Shown: positions 11,483-23,723 of the stretch, piece after piece
Numbering within the stretch: the stretch's first letter is position 1
How the letters are laid out: each line of letters starts with the position of its first letter
Source of the DNA: Misgurnus anguillicaudatus
Lineage: Eukaryota > Chordata > Actinopteri > Cypriniformes > Cobitidae
DNA: 64,000 bases
Reading direction: 5' to 3'
Assembly (NCBI RefSeq): GCF_027580225.2
Contig: NC_073346.2
Span: 11,930,001 to 11,994,000 of the forward strand
Translations under genes and position numbers: made by a program
The notes under the pieces: model-generated
What the model was told of the DNA's origin: nothing
The model's database searches: none
The model's input: only the letters and a program-made list of their open reading frames with translations

Positions 11483-12278
11483 TTAAAGGACAAGTTCGGT
11501 ATTTTACACTTAAAGCCCTGTTTTCAGATTGTTTATGATGAAATAGAACGGTTTTGACTGAAATTTCGACATATGCGGCTGCCCAGAGAATTTTTGGGTG
11601 TTTGTGTTTCAGCTCCTACCTTTACAATGGGTTTAATGGTGCACTGGAACAATCCTTCCTAAAATGCATTAAACTTTCGTTTACAAAGACGTGAAACTCA
11701 CCGAGTGGTCAGGGGTGTTCACTGGTATGCTCACACAAAAATCGCTGCAAAATACGCATTCCAACAGGTTTTATCGTAGTTTTTGCCAACTCCATTGACT
11801 TGAATTAGATGTGCTGTGAGGTCCGGTATTACTCCGCACCGGGAACTTTGTTTCTATTCTTGCAATTGGCAATGGCGGATTAGCGCCACCACCTGGGCTG
11901 GAGTGTCTATTATTCAAGCTCTAAGCGGAAGAATGTACGGGTGTGGGGCGTTTGGAAAAATAGGTCCACAAGTTAACAACGAATGCTAAAACAGCTGTTG
12001 GAAAGCATCTTTAACGCAATTTTTGTGTGAGCATATCAGTGAACACCCCTGACCACTCGATAAGTTTCACGTCTTTGTAAACGAAAGTTTAATGCATTTT
12101 AGAAAGGATTGTTCCAGTGCACCATTAAACCCATTGTTAAGGTAGGAGCTGAAACACAAACACCCAAAAATTCTTGGGGCAGCCGCAAATGTCGAAACCC
12201 CAGTCAAAACCGCTCTACCTCACCACAAACAATCCGAAAACAGGGCTTCAAGTGCAAAACACCGAACCTGTCCCTTAA
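11483..12278. mobile_element. Long-arm foldback MITE, copy 1
   Basis: TTAA target sites bound the element (11483-11486, 12275-12278). The left arm starts AGGACAAGTTCGGTATTTTA, and the right arm is its inverse over roughly 250 bases. The centre carries non-repeated sequence (for example gcgtttggaaaaataggtcc). Two more copies lie at 52920-53688 and 62086-62883; this copy is inverted relative to both. The outer right arm carries about 14 T-to-C changes (see findings). No ORF encodes a transposase. Confidence 0.93.
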
Positions 12279-12650
12279 ATAGCAGAGAGCGTCTATTTTA
12301 AACCCTATTCTATTTACTGCCTGTATATAGGTTATGGTTTAAAATAGACTTTTTGTGTGTTTTTTCTTGATCATAACAAAATAAATGCATCAGCTAATGG
12401 AGAATTGCATTATCACATCAAATATTTAGTGGAGTGTATTGCAGCACACTTTCAGGTGCTAGATCACAGTGGTGAAATGAAGCTGTCCGGTTTCAGTGAA
12501 GTATGCAGCGCATTCTCCATTACAGAAGTGATTAACAGTGTTGATGAATAACAGCAGAGGTCATTTTATCTCGTGTCAGTGCCGAAATCTACTGAGCGTC
12601 TTTACAATGGATAATGAACATGGGTTGTTTTCAAAGTACTGTGTGAATAA

Positions 12651-13229
12651 GGGGCTGTCCACACGGAGACGCGTATCACTGCATACGTATAAATTTGTTA
12701 TCGTATTGGCGTTTCATCCACACGGATCCGGCGTTTTGGGAGACTGAATCCGCTATTTTTTGAAACCGGGTCCTAAAGTGGATAAATCTGAAACCGACAC
12801 CCTTGCGGTTTCGTCTGTACAGCCAATCCGTATATTTTGTGAAGCGTAAACGTCATCACATCACGTGTTGGAAGCGTTACACGTAACAGCAACAACAATA
12901 ACGGCGGACTACGTGATTGTGTTCGTGCTACAGAAGCTACTAAAGCCTACTAGCTTTATTACAGCAAAATCTATTGCTTCTATGCAATTGTGGTGACCAA
13001 CAAGCGATAATGGACAACACCATACGTTGGTTATGCGCATGCTCAAAGTCTTCTTCTCCGTGTATAGTGTATATTTGTGGCAGGATTACAGCGCCCCGTA
13101 CTGGTCCGGCATATATACTACACCGCTTTCAGTCGGTTTCAGTGGTTTCGTGTTTACGGATTATTTTTTTAGAGCAAGGGAAAAAAATGATCCGATAGGG
13201 AATGCAGCGGCTTCGTGTGGATATAGCCT
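12651..13229. mobile_element. MITE with GGCTGTCCACACGGAGACG-type ends
   Basis: The left end GGGGCTGTCCACACGGAGAC and the right end, inverse of TAGGCTATATCCACACGAAG, form imperfect terminal repeats. Related internal motifs (gtttcagtggtttcgtgttt against aaaccgacacccttgcggtt) extend the symmetry. No clean target duplication was found. The ORFs at 12974-13248 show no family similarity. Confidence 0.65.
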
Positions 13230-13959
13230 AAGTGTGGCTAATAATTGAGCAAGTTTGTGTACATTACATTTAATATTATTTAATTTGTAAATTAACAGAA
13301 CAAATCTTTTTTTTATCCGCGTAATTGCTAGATATGAATCATCATGGATCTGACGTAAGTTACACTAAAAGTATTTAACACACTTTCATATTCACTGACA
13401 GTAGTGTACATTCGTTTTTTTCTGCTGTTCCTCTTTTTAAAAAGCTACATCTTATTTGTATGCTATCCTTGCATGCTAAAGGATGTATAATATGTAAGGT
13501 GGGGATTAGTCTAAATTATAGTCAATTAAAAACAGTGTGAACAGTGCCGACCTAAAGATGTATTATGACAACAACCTGTCTCATTGCATATTGCATAAGG
13601 TTTCACAGACTTACAGTATGCAAGTAGGCTGTAAAGTCCCTTTAAGGCAAGTCAGCCTACTTAGTGGCCATATAACACTCAGCCTACAATAACCATTCAT
13701 GCAAGTATAGCTCATATCTGCTTGACTAAGGAAAGACAGGCATCTCCAAATTTATTGGTTAAGTGTGTTTACATTTCAACTCATAATTCATATAAAAAAC
13801 AGCTATTTTAAATGTTTCTTCTCTAGCTAATGAGCATGCACATACAGTAAACAACACGTGATTTGCTCTTTCAGCTGTGAGGCGGGGCTTTTATTCTTCT
13901 TTCCCACCATTTTAACTCTGTCTAAAAGCTCAATGGCTCTGTGAACTGTAAGGTGGTAC

Positions 13960-14374
13960 TATAGACCCCTTCACGGTTCACGTCAAAGGCGGTTCCCACT
14001 GCGCATGTCGGGGTCAGAAAAGTCATTACAGCAGATTGAGTTGAGTATTATTCGGTGTCGTCAAAAATGCATACTTACGTCGTGGGCTGTGAAAATCGCA
14101 CCAGGTCTTCCGTTAAGTTTTTCGGGATTCCTGCAGAATCTCAAAAACAAAAAAATACAGCATCTGCGTCTGCAAGCAATTAAACGTGCAGACTGGGACA
14201 ATGCAAATATCAAAGAGGCTTGTGTTTGTAGTGCTCACTTCATTTGGGGTAGGTCATCATTTTTCAGACCTGTTAGATTAAATTATAAAGCGTGAATGGT
14301 ATGAACATTTAGACCCCATGCTGCACGCGCACCCGATAGTCATTCAATGTTTACAAACCTTGAAGGGGTCTATA
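13960..14374. mobile_element. Short TIR element carrying a decayed THAP zinc-finger sequence
   Basis: The ends TATAGACCCCTTCACGGTT and the inverse of TATAGACCCCTTCAAGGTT are 18/19 identical. Inside, on + from 14067, one frame reads MHTYVVGCENRTRSSVKFFG and a second frame, after a frameshift, reads KRADWDNANIKEACVCSAHF. Together they match the C2CH plan of a THAP DNA-binding domain (CxxxC-like start, W, then CSxHF). THAP domains occur in P-element-like and some Harbinger-like transposases, so this is likely an internally deleted relative of one. Confidence 0.7.
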
Positions 14375-14959
14375 TGGCCTCCATATTTACCATTTCCCAA
14401 TTATCTTATTTACTCTATTGTTATATAATATCGCTGACCATATGCATTATATGTTGTGGACTGTGCAGTATAGTCCACCATCTCTCTTTTTCTACTCACG
14501 TTTCGTTTTGTCCTCTCTGTGTCCTCTTGACATCATTGCTCACATGCTCTGTGACCTCTGACCTTTCACAGCAATGACATTCTGATCAGTCAGGCTGGAG
14601 TAACGTGTTGTTCTCCAAGGGCAGCAGCTCGCACAATACCATCACTGATCTTATTGGCTGACATGACCCAGAGGCCGTGCTACACTACATACATGGCTGA
14701 CAACTGATAGATATAAAGTCAAATGTGCCTTATGTGCTGGGATTCAGTTGTGTGTATGTTGAAAGAATGTGAATTAGGATGAGGGCTGGAATGATGTGAT
14801 GAATGGACAAATAAAAATGTGGACCGTTCTGACGTTGTTGTATGTGAAATGATACTAATTAATGTCTTTGTGTCAGTGTATACTGTAGTTTAAAATGGTC
14901 CGCAAGTGTGCATCTTTCGACGCACATCACACGGCTAGTGAAAGACGAGAAGTTGTGGT

Positions 14960-15584
14960 TTAAAGGGACACTCCACTTTTTTGAAAATATGCTAATTTTC
15001 CAGCTAGAGTTAAACATTTGATTTTTACAGTTATGGAATGCATTCAGCCGATGTCCAAGCCTGGCAGTACCACTTTTAGCATAGCTTAGCACAATCTGTT
15101 GAATCCGATTAGACCATTAGTATTGTGCTCAAAAATGACTAAAGAGTTTCAATGTTTTTCCTATTTAAAACTTGACTCTTCTGTAGTTACATCATCTACT
15201 AAGACTGACGGAAAATTAAAAGTTGCGTTTTTTTTAGGCTGATATGGCTAAGAACTATACTCTCATTCTGGCGTAATAATCAAGGACTTTGCTGCCATAA
15301 CATGACTGCAGCAGGTGCAATAATATTACGCAGCGCCTGAAAATAGTCCCCTTAGTAACTTTCAATAGCAGGGGACAATTTTATGGCACTGTGTAATATC
15401 ATTGTGACTCCTGCTGCCATGGTAATGGTTTAATCAGATTCAAGGGATTATGCTAAGATATGCTAAAAGTGGTACCGCCAGACCCGGAGATCAGCTGAAT
15501 GGATTCCAAAGTAGTAAAAATCAAATGTTTAACTCTAGAGCAGCTGGAAAACAAGTAATTAAAAAAAAAACAGTGTCCCTTTAA
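14960..15584. mobile_element. TTAA-flanked foldback MITE (AGGGACACT ends)
   Basis: TTAAAGGGACACTCCACTTT on the left faces CAGTGTCCCTTTAA on the right. The arms stay complementary for about 150 bases (AGAGTTAAACATTTGATTTT against AAAATCAAATGTTTAACTCT; CCACTTTTAGCATA against TATGCTAAAAGTGG). Differences between arms are mixed, unlike the strand-biased tracts of the 11483 family. Confidence 0.9.
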
Positions 15585-15594
15585 AAGTACTTTT

Positions 15595-15846
15595 TTGTTA
15601 AAAATAATGATCGTTTCGCTAGATCACACCCTTATGCCTCGGTTGGGATCGTTTAGACCCATTTGAAGCTGCATTGAAACTGTAAACTGTTGAGATCCTT
15701 TAAAGTTCACTTTATGGAGAGAAATCCAGAAATATTTTCCTAAAAAAAGCGTAATTTCTTCTCGACTGAACAAAGTAAGACAAACATCTTGGATGACATG
15801 GGGGTGAGTAAATAATTGGAAATTTTTATGAGAGTGGAGCATTTAA
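15595..15846. repeat. Dispersed fish repeat with GACATGGGGGTGAGTAAAT
   Basis: The combination gaagctgcattgaaactg, ttctcgactgaacaaagtaa and catcttggatgacatggggg is a common cyprinid interspersed repeat in my recollection. The terminal boundaries are not sharp. Confidence 0.6.
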
Positions 15847-15849
15847 CCT

Positions 15850-17385
15850 ATCAGAACCTTATTAACCTGTCATGACCCCCCCCCAACCTATCAGAACCTG
15901 ATCAAAATGGACTGGGGTTAAAAATACCTCCTGAATCAAAACAATAGGTGGGTTTGTATGTTCTCTGTAATGTTTTGAAGCATTTTTGCCAAAATAATTT
16001 CAGTCAGATTGGTGTGAGCGGTTGACGGTGCAGAAAATGTATCATTCATTTTATTAGAAGTTTTGTAGCTGTTTTTTACACTGCATTTACACCACCAACA
16101 TGTTCACCTCACAAACAATTATAAATGCACTCCCACCAGCCAACACTGGAAATTATACATTACTTTAATTTGTCATTTACTTTGCCCATCCTCAAACAGA
16201 AATGTGTGTAAAGCCATGTGTGTTTGTTTGAATGCAGCTTTTCACGCAGCTGCCAGTTTACTCGAATAAAAGTCATTGTGTAGTGTCAGTGGCCTGGTGA
16301 TCTGCAAGATTTACACTGTGCTGATGTTCTCCTTCTCTGAATGAGCTTTTGTGCTTAAGTTGTTTATCCAGAGCAGTTTGGAGACTTGATATTGTTGTGG
16401 TTTGACAGAGATTTCACAGTCTCCCAACACAGAGCCTTGCGGGATCTCTCAAGTCAATTTCCATGTTGTGCCTTTGATTATAAAGTCAACTAAAACAAAC
16501 AAGGATCTTTTTTACAGAAAGACTCAGTCACTGTGTTCTCTAACAGTGAGCTTTTCAATCTCTTGCAACCCCTTTGGGAAAGTGGGTACAGTAACTGTGG
16601 TATCACGTGATGGGTGCTTGGGTGCAGAAGGACTCACGTGGCTCCAAAGAGGTTATTAATAAACAACAGTGGATTTTGCACCTGGTCACCTGATCAAGAG
16701 GGGCAGAACTATCAGTATGAATTGGTATTAAAGTGGGCCGGGGGCTTTTGGGGATTAGTATCAAAGGCCAGACTGTCCTCCCATTATGGAACAGTGTAGC
16801 TGTCTGTCGTGTTGCATTGTAACCTTTCTTAGAGTCTTTGATTGACAGCTGAGTTGGCCTCTGATTCTCTGTCCTCTGGTTATTTTGGAACAGGGACTTT
16901 TAGTGCACAGTGACCTCAGACTGCACTCCCTGTAAAGACAACCGAGAAAGGGTTATCTGCCAAACTTTGTTGCTTGCATCTTGAGGACTCAAAACAAACA
17001 TTTTGTTGTAATGATTTGATTAATGTTTTTTTTTTATTACTCGCTGCAATTATGGCAAGCCTCACAATGCTTTATCGGTTTCTCTATGTGGGCTTTGTGC
17101 GAAACAGGCAAGGACGTCTCACCGATTGGTGTTCGAGCCCTGATAAAGGTATGTTACATAAAGATGTCTTTGTTATAAGGAAGTATATTAATGCAAGTGT
17201 GTTTCGAGAATGCTGTTGGGACAACTGGTACATGTTTTTATCGTAGTTGGCTTTCAGCTTATAATGTCAAAGAAAGGTGTTATGAGATGATTTACGCTGA
17301 TTATTTGAGTTGTGGTATGTTGATATATTGGGCAGATGACTTTTATTAATACATTTAAATACCAATACCAAAGGTATGCGTCCCT
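15850..17385. other. Interval without recognised genes or elements
   Basis: Apart from short poly-C (15878-15887) and poly-T runs, nothing recognisable is present. ORFs up to 90 residues have no family motifs. Confidence 0.5.
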
Positions 17386-17387
17386 GT

Positions 17388-17515
17388 ATTTGTTTGGTAG
17401 AGCGTTGTGTAAGCAGTGCAAAATGTTCGATTTCCAGGGAGCACTATAATAAAATGATTAAATGTAAAGCTTAAATGCATTGAAAGTTGAAAGCTTATGC
17501 CAAATGCATAAATGG
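17388..17515 (+). mobile_element. tRNA-headed SINE, 5'-truncated, cut by a hAT element
   Basis: TTTGGTAGAGCGTTGTGTAA resembles the A-box part and ATGTTCGATTTCCAGGGAGC the B-box region of the SINE at 7366-7510. The tail TTATGCCAAATGCATAAATG is interrupted at 17516 by a hAT insertion. The duplicated target ATAAATGG is part of the SINE tail. Confidence 0.75.
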
Positions 17516-19035
17516 TAGGGATGCACCGAAATGAAAATTCTTGGCCGAAACCGAAAACCGAAAAAGAGGAAACCAAGGCCGAAAACCGAAAGCCGAAACA
17601 CCGAAAGAAATTATGCCAATTATTAGTACTACCATTGCACTTATGGTATTTTTGTGTGTAATAGAAATGGAGTCAACACACACAATTTGAGAAGAAAAAT
17701 AAGCCAAACAGCATGTGGCATAAACAAACCCAACTTCAGTTATATAGGCTGAAGGATTTGTTTGATTAATCCTTTGGTGCTTGTTTGCCATGCAGTATAC
17801 ATTTAAAAACTGAGATGTGCTAGTTGTGGTTTTGTTCTAACGTTAATGTTACAAAATGCTGATAAAAAAATGGCATTTTAATGCACGTTAAAACCCCGAA
17901 TGGGTCGAAGGCTCAGTCAAATATGAATATCTTCTTTATTTATTCTGACATGTTTTTGTTTAAAAAAAAAAATCATATTTAGCCTACCTTCTCCGGTGAA
18001 ACCCGTTTTTCTCATTAATGCCAGCTGCAGAAAAAACTCTGCTCTGTTGTTATCCAGTGAGAACAACAAACGGATCTAAAAAATATATCTGAATTTAATA
18101 TTATGTTACAAATAACGCAAGCTGGCTTGATACATTATTGCTGAGGGTGCAAAGTTACGAGCTTAATTTAACAACACTTCACAAAAGGGAGCTATTGTTT
18201 GCTGTTACGGCATTTGCAGTTATCGGGTTTGTTATAGCCTAACCATATCCACAGATAAAATAAACGTTCTCCGTTTCGCTTTCCATGCGTGTCTCGTGTC
18301 GTTTTAACAAAATAAACTAGGCTATGTAAGGAAGCTAGCAAATCTCTCATCATGCACGCTGATGCGGCGGCGGAGAAGCACGTCTAACACCCGGCATTAA
18401 AACTCGAAACACTTAAATGAGTCTGCAATCTGAATTACCAAAACAATCAGAAATACATACATATTAATTTTCATGTATATTTTATATTAAAGTCTGTAAA
18501 AGACCGTACAGGTGAAGTGAAAAAGGATTAAATGAGCAGTAGCCGTAATGCTGCGGTGGCGGATTAAAAACATTTGAATATCATTTTTTCCCCATTCTAA
18601 TTATTATTGCAGATCGAATATTTGACCATTCGTGCACATCCCTAATTTTAAAAGCAATCATGTTAAATGTCTGTTATTCTGGATGTTAATCTGAACGAAT
18701 GTTTAGTCGAAGCTTGTGAAAACTGTACACAAATGCCCAGAGAAACTCCGCGGGTTTGGACACACACATTACGGTCGTGGGCGGGAGTGAAACTCACAGG
18801 TTGCGGAGATCCTGGTCAGAAATTCAGCGGACGCGGGTTTGAGAGAAATCTAGTCCACACCGCAGATATGTTACTTCAGACAAGCACGTGCAGGTCGCGG
18901 TTTCTGTTTGCGTCATCACATTATTTCGGCCGTATTTTTTCGGTGATAAAAGTCTTTTGGCCGAAAACCGAAAAACCACTTTTGGGCCATTTTCGGCCGA
19001 AGGTTTTCGGTGGCCGAATATTCGGTGCATCCCTA
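17516..19035. mobile_element. Nonautonomous hAT-type element (TAGGGATGCACCGAAA ends)
   Basis: The left TAGGGATGCACCGAAATG and the inverse of TAGGGATGCACCGAATATTC form the ends, with a perfect 8-bp duplication ATAAATGG (17508-17515, 19036-19043). Subterminal GGCCGAAAACCGAAA repeats occur inverted near 17545-17595 and 18955-19010. Within it, about 17880-18643 ends with the inverse of TTAGGGATGTGCACGAATGG, probably part of a second hAT-like element. No intact transposase is present. Confidence 0.93.
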
Positions 19036-19244
19036 ATAAATGGAATTTTTTTTTTATTTCTGTGTCATTGACTGTGGTTGGGTTGACTTATGAACACAAG
19101 CCTGGACATTAGAGCACCCAGTGTGTTTTATGTAAAGTAGTATTTTTGGGGATGTAAATAAGTATTGTAGGTTTTAGGATCTTTGGGTTCTTTTTCTAGT
19201 TACTCTAAAGTATATTTTAGCACCTCAAGCTTTTAAAGATCACC

Positions 19245-19562
19245 CAATATTCAATTCAACTTTATTTATATATCGCTTTTCACAATTGGTAATTGTTTCA
19301 AAGCAGCTTTACATTAATAGAAGCAGTGAAAATCGACAGATAGCATAACATAATACAGATGGCATAAGCAGCTAAATTTGCTGTGGCTATGAATCAACAT
19401 TATAAGCAAGCGTATTAATAATATAACGTATAGAAGAGGGTGTTAAGTTAAGCCAATAACAGCTGACTCCCGGGCTGAAAACCCCCCTAGGAGAAAAACC
19501 TGTTGACTTTTAGCCAGAAGAAAAGTCCTAGGAGGGAAAAACCCTTGGGAGATACCGGTACT
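19245..19562. mobile_element. 3' tail-like fragment of a retroelement
   Basis: CAATTCAACTTTATTTATAT and TTTCAAAGCAGCTTTACATT followed by CCCCCCTAGGAGAAAAACC are typical of a widespread cyprinid L2-like or SINE tail. Orientation and exact family are not certain, and no coding part is present. Confidence 0.55.
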
Positions 19563-19937
19563 ATTATAATATAACAAAATACTATTAGCGTAAGGGCCGT
19601 TCACATGTAATGCAAGTGTCACACAGTGATGTGGTTAAAATAAGCTTGGTTCCAGGCAGGCTTACTATCGCGGCATAAGTATGTTACCCACAGTTGAGGA
19701 TTCAGCAAATTGGGGGCCCAAGGCGAAGGTATCTATGGTATCTATAATATGGCATATTTTCAAGATGTACAGTAATATCAGATGTATAAGTGTTCCCAAA
19801 ATGTGCCTGTGAGGTTTCAGGTCCAAATACCCTATAGATAATTTATTATACCATGTTGAAAAGGCCAATTTTTAGGTGTGCAGGAAAAAGTGCTGTTTTT
19901 GTCTGTGTCTAAATGCAAATGAGCTGTTGCTTCGCCG

Positions 19938-19940
<3 letters not shown>

Positions 19941-19991
<51 letters not shown>
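19941..19991. repeat. (TA)n microsatellite
   Basis: About 25 TA units, directly abutting the 28-bp-TIR element at 19992. Short TA units also continue after that element at 21004-21012, so the insertion landed in the TA run. Confidence 0.95.
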
Positions 19992-19994
<3 letters not shown>

Positions 19995-21003
19995 GAGTTT
20001 GGTTCCAAAACGCAATAAACGCCATTTTTGAAAAAAATGAGTTACTGCCAAAATCAGTATTATATCAGGTCAGTAGTTAAAAGTAAATTCTTAATTTTAC
20101 GCAAAATCCAATATCCGCCGTGTTATTCTGTCATCTTTTCTCCCTTTTTTCCCAAAATGCGACAAACGCCACTCCCACTTTTTTACAGAACGCAATAACT
20201 CCATTTCTGATATTACAGCCCACCGTTCACGCAATGTAAACAAGCAATGGCGGACGCGCGTAGTACACGGAGTCCTGGTTTTCCTCATCTACTTTGTACT
20301 ACGTGATCAACAAACAAAACAAAATAATACTTTAATTGCATCGCTAAACCTGTGATGGTTTTCTGTGATGGGAAAGAAACGTAAGCCATCAGCATCTAAC
20401 AATTTCCCTGAGAGGCACTCGGGAGACGGGTGCTTGTTCTCCCGACAGCATCAAGCTTCTCATGCTAACACATTGACCCCAGAGGATCTTATGAAAAACT
20501 TTCCATAATTTTACTCAAAGTCAACGAAAATCGAGCAGGACCAAAAACATTTTACAGTCGACCGCTGTGAAAGACGTTAAGCGAAGACGTCAAGTAACCG
20601 CAATGACAGGGTTCTTAATATGACAAAGTAAGTGTTTTGATTAATAACATTAATGTTTATATTTTTAATTAGTGTGTACAACTAGTCAACTAAATGAATA
20701 TAACATGGCAAAGATGAATGCACATTTATATAGGCTATTGATTCAATAGATTTATAGCATTTTGAATAAAAACTTGTCATGGATTTATTGCATTTTGTGG
20801 AAAAAATAATCCGTTTTTATAATAAATCTTTGAAAATCAACTTATGGATTTGAATTTTTTATGTTTTTATAACCTAAAGATGCTGTGTGAAAGTTTGTAA
20901 CAGAAAATAGTTGTTTTCATCTTGTCACTTTCTTGGTATAGAAAACACGTTTTTACCAAAATTTGTCAAAATGGATTTATTGCGTTTTGGAACCAAACTC
21001 TTC
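19992..21003. mobile_element. 28-bp-TIR element, copy 1
   Basis: GAAGAGTTTGGTTCCAAAAC starts a 28-base terminal repeat, perfectly inverted at 20976-21003, beside TA-rich target DNA. The element is about 1 kb and has no long ORF. Internal sequence (for example gccatcagcatctaacaatt, cattgaccccagaggatctt) is shared with copy 2 at 48766-50644. I do not recognise the superfamily. A TA or TATA duplication is possible but hidden by the TA run. Confidence 0.9.
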
Positions 21004-21339
21004 ATATATATATCGAAAACATACACCGTTTTTAATAAGACAATCATCTTACCTCATTTTTCATAATGAGCGTATGGTAATAAATTATGTAAAGAAGATT
21101 TAAAATACAAATTATGACCTAACTGTGGTCTTTGGATGTTTGTGGGTGGAGCCTGTGCAAAGTGACATCAGTCTGCTCACAAAATGCTAAGAATACCATG
21201 AGACTGTTAAGGTTTTATAGGGATTTATAGGGATAAGTTATGTACACACACACACACTTATGTTCAAACAACATACGGTATAAAGTGAATTTCTCATATT
21301 AGGTGACCTTTAATTCATCGTAAACTCTCCACAATGCTT

Positions 21340-23230
21340 ACTTTTTTTTCTGCCCCTCTACAAAAAAGGCAAAATGTAATATTTTTAGTATGTTGTTGTC
21401 ATGTGGCTATAAAAACTTGTACTTAAAGACATAAATGAGCAGACTTGCACATAGGCAGCAATGTTTAAAAAAGTGTGAGTGAGGCTTTAGAGAGGTAACA
21501 GGTGGATTAGAAGCCATTAACACAACCCGTTCCAGTAAAAATCTGCAAAATCTGAGTTCTCGCCAGCCTTTCAAGCCCCAAAGCATCTGAAAACACACAC
21601 AGAGAAACACTGCTAAATTTCGCACTTTGTAGAGGGCATGAATTAAATAGCTGCAGTGGTAAATGAGCTGAATTAGATTGGTGCCACCCTCTCATGTTCA
21701 GGCCATTAGTGTATAAGCACTCATTGCCAAAGTTCTCTTTCTCACCTCCCCTTTGTGCTGCTACAGTTCGCTCTTATTTCCCAGAAACTCGGGAGGCAGA
21801 TGTCATTTGGCTAGTTTTGAGAGCTCTTAATGCACCTGTATAATGGGAACGGTTGTACGCGGCCATCGTTGGCAGTACGCTCAGGCAGGATTGAGACTGA
21901 TCCCACTTTCAGGTATTGTGATTTCTTACTCTTTACAGGTTGGGGTCACAATTTTTAGGGGTCATCCTTGTTGATATCTTTAAGGTCATGTCAAAGATTG
22001 AAATTAATGTAAAATCAATGAGTGAATATTATTTTGTAATGCAAGGGACTTACTGTGCAATACAAGGTTTAATCAGTATGCGTGAACCCACGATCATTGC
22101 ACTGCTAATGCAATGCCCCACCAATTGGGCTAGCAGAACACAGAATATCAATTTACATCTCCATCCATGCTCTGAACCGTCCTCTGCAAAGATGGATTTT
22201 GAAAAGGAAATAATTTGTGATTTTACACACTGATCAAACATCACTTTACAACATCCCCAAACGGCAGAGTACAGGCCGTGCCCGTCCGACTCTGAAAAAT
22301 TAAGGCCATTCGTCACAAAGATGGCAGTGTGAAATGAATTCACGTCTGGGGAATTTTTCATGTGTCATTTCTAAGGGGTGTGTGCGATCGTGTGACTCTG
22401 TCCCAACCTGCCTGTCTCTTCCCCAGCCGGCCATTGAAGAGTCTCACCGGTTGTAAAACAACAAGCAATCAAGACTTGCGAACAAGGCACATAAAAGCAA
22501 GATACGGCAATGGGTCGGCAAAGGTTGCCAATAGAGAAGCAAAGAGTGGGGGAGAAATGCGGGCTGTAAATGGAAGAATGGGCCGAGGGATCCATAACTC
22601 ATGTGAGGTGGGGACTGTATTGAGAAGCGCTGATGTGTGAGAGAAATGAGCTGGCGATAGCTCAGACACACTGTCTGCAATCTCACAATGGAAAAAATAC
22701 AAAATACAAATAAAAAAGTAATAAATTGTTGGCACGCAACTCTGTTGGCTTGAGCTTAAACTCTATGCTGAATTGTTAAATTGGACTGGGACGTCTTTTA
22801 ATGTGCCACTAAAGATTGTGGTTACATCTAGAATGAAAAATGACTTTGGGGGGTTTTCTTTTCTTGGATGTCGGGAAATACAGATTATTGTACATGCGGT
22901 TAGCCCTTGACAAATGTTGAGACAGTAAACCAAGATTTAAGCAAATTGAGACAATTGGGAGACATTTCTATAATGTTTCTTGGAAGGTAATTCTCTTCAA
23001 CAGATTATCACGAGACGGAAACCACCGAACAGAAAGACTTGATTTACTGTACAGGAAAGTTTGGGAATAGCAATAGGCATGTTGTTGACTAGCAAAGCTT
23101 GTTGTGGTTGGTTAGTTTACAGTAGTTAAGAAGTCTGGTGGGGATACAGCACCAGTATCTGATGCTGGGTTCCAACATCCTAAACATATCTACAAAAATC
23201 CTAGAGAGCTTCCAACTGTTTGTTAGTATA
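21340..23230. other. Repeat-poor interval, no exon recognised
   Basis: Compared with its surroundings this 1.9 kb shows almost no terminal-repeat structure. It contains a GC-richer block (22260-22660) with caaagatggcagtgtg and gcaaaggttgccaatagag, which resemble factor-binding sites. No ORF with known motifs was found on either strand. It could be a regulatory part of a trio intron, but conservation cannot be judged here. Confidence 0.4.
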
Positions 23231-23723
23231 CACTTTAAAGCTCCCATAACACACGCTGTTTCTGCTAATCTCATGTTAATCTTGAATACCTCTATAGAGT
23301 AGTATTGCATCCTTCATATCTCCAAAGAGTCTTTAGTTTTATCAGATTTATAAAAGACAGATCAGCTGTATTGCTACTTTCTACAAAAACCTGAGCTTCT
23401 GGAGGTGTACCACGGGCAAAGCCAGTCACGAGCAAGCAACACACATAAAACATTATCCCACTATCTCTGGATTACTTATGATTCACTACATGTTTGTGTT
23501 GTTAACATTATATGCACTTGCACGTCGAATGCCTACAAAACACAGAAATTTGATGTGGTTTTACTTACCGCCTGCGGTTGGGACTGCCCCATTTCAACGA
23601 AATCCAGCTTTAAACAAACACACACCCACAACTCCGCTGCTACCCCAGATAAACAAACTATGTCCATTGTTCCCATTATGCTGGGTTCATTGGGAAGCTG
23701 AACAAGCTTAAACTTCCCTTGGT

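Noticed and set aside
14960..15584. Hypermutation in the second foldback MITE
   Set aside because: Arm differences here are of mixed type and direction, so no strand-biased tract is supported.
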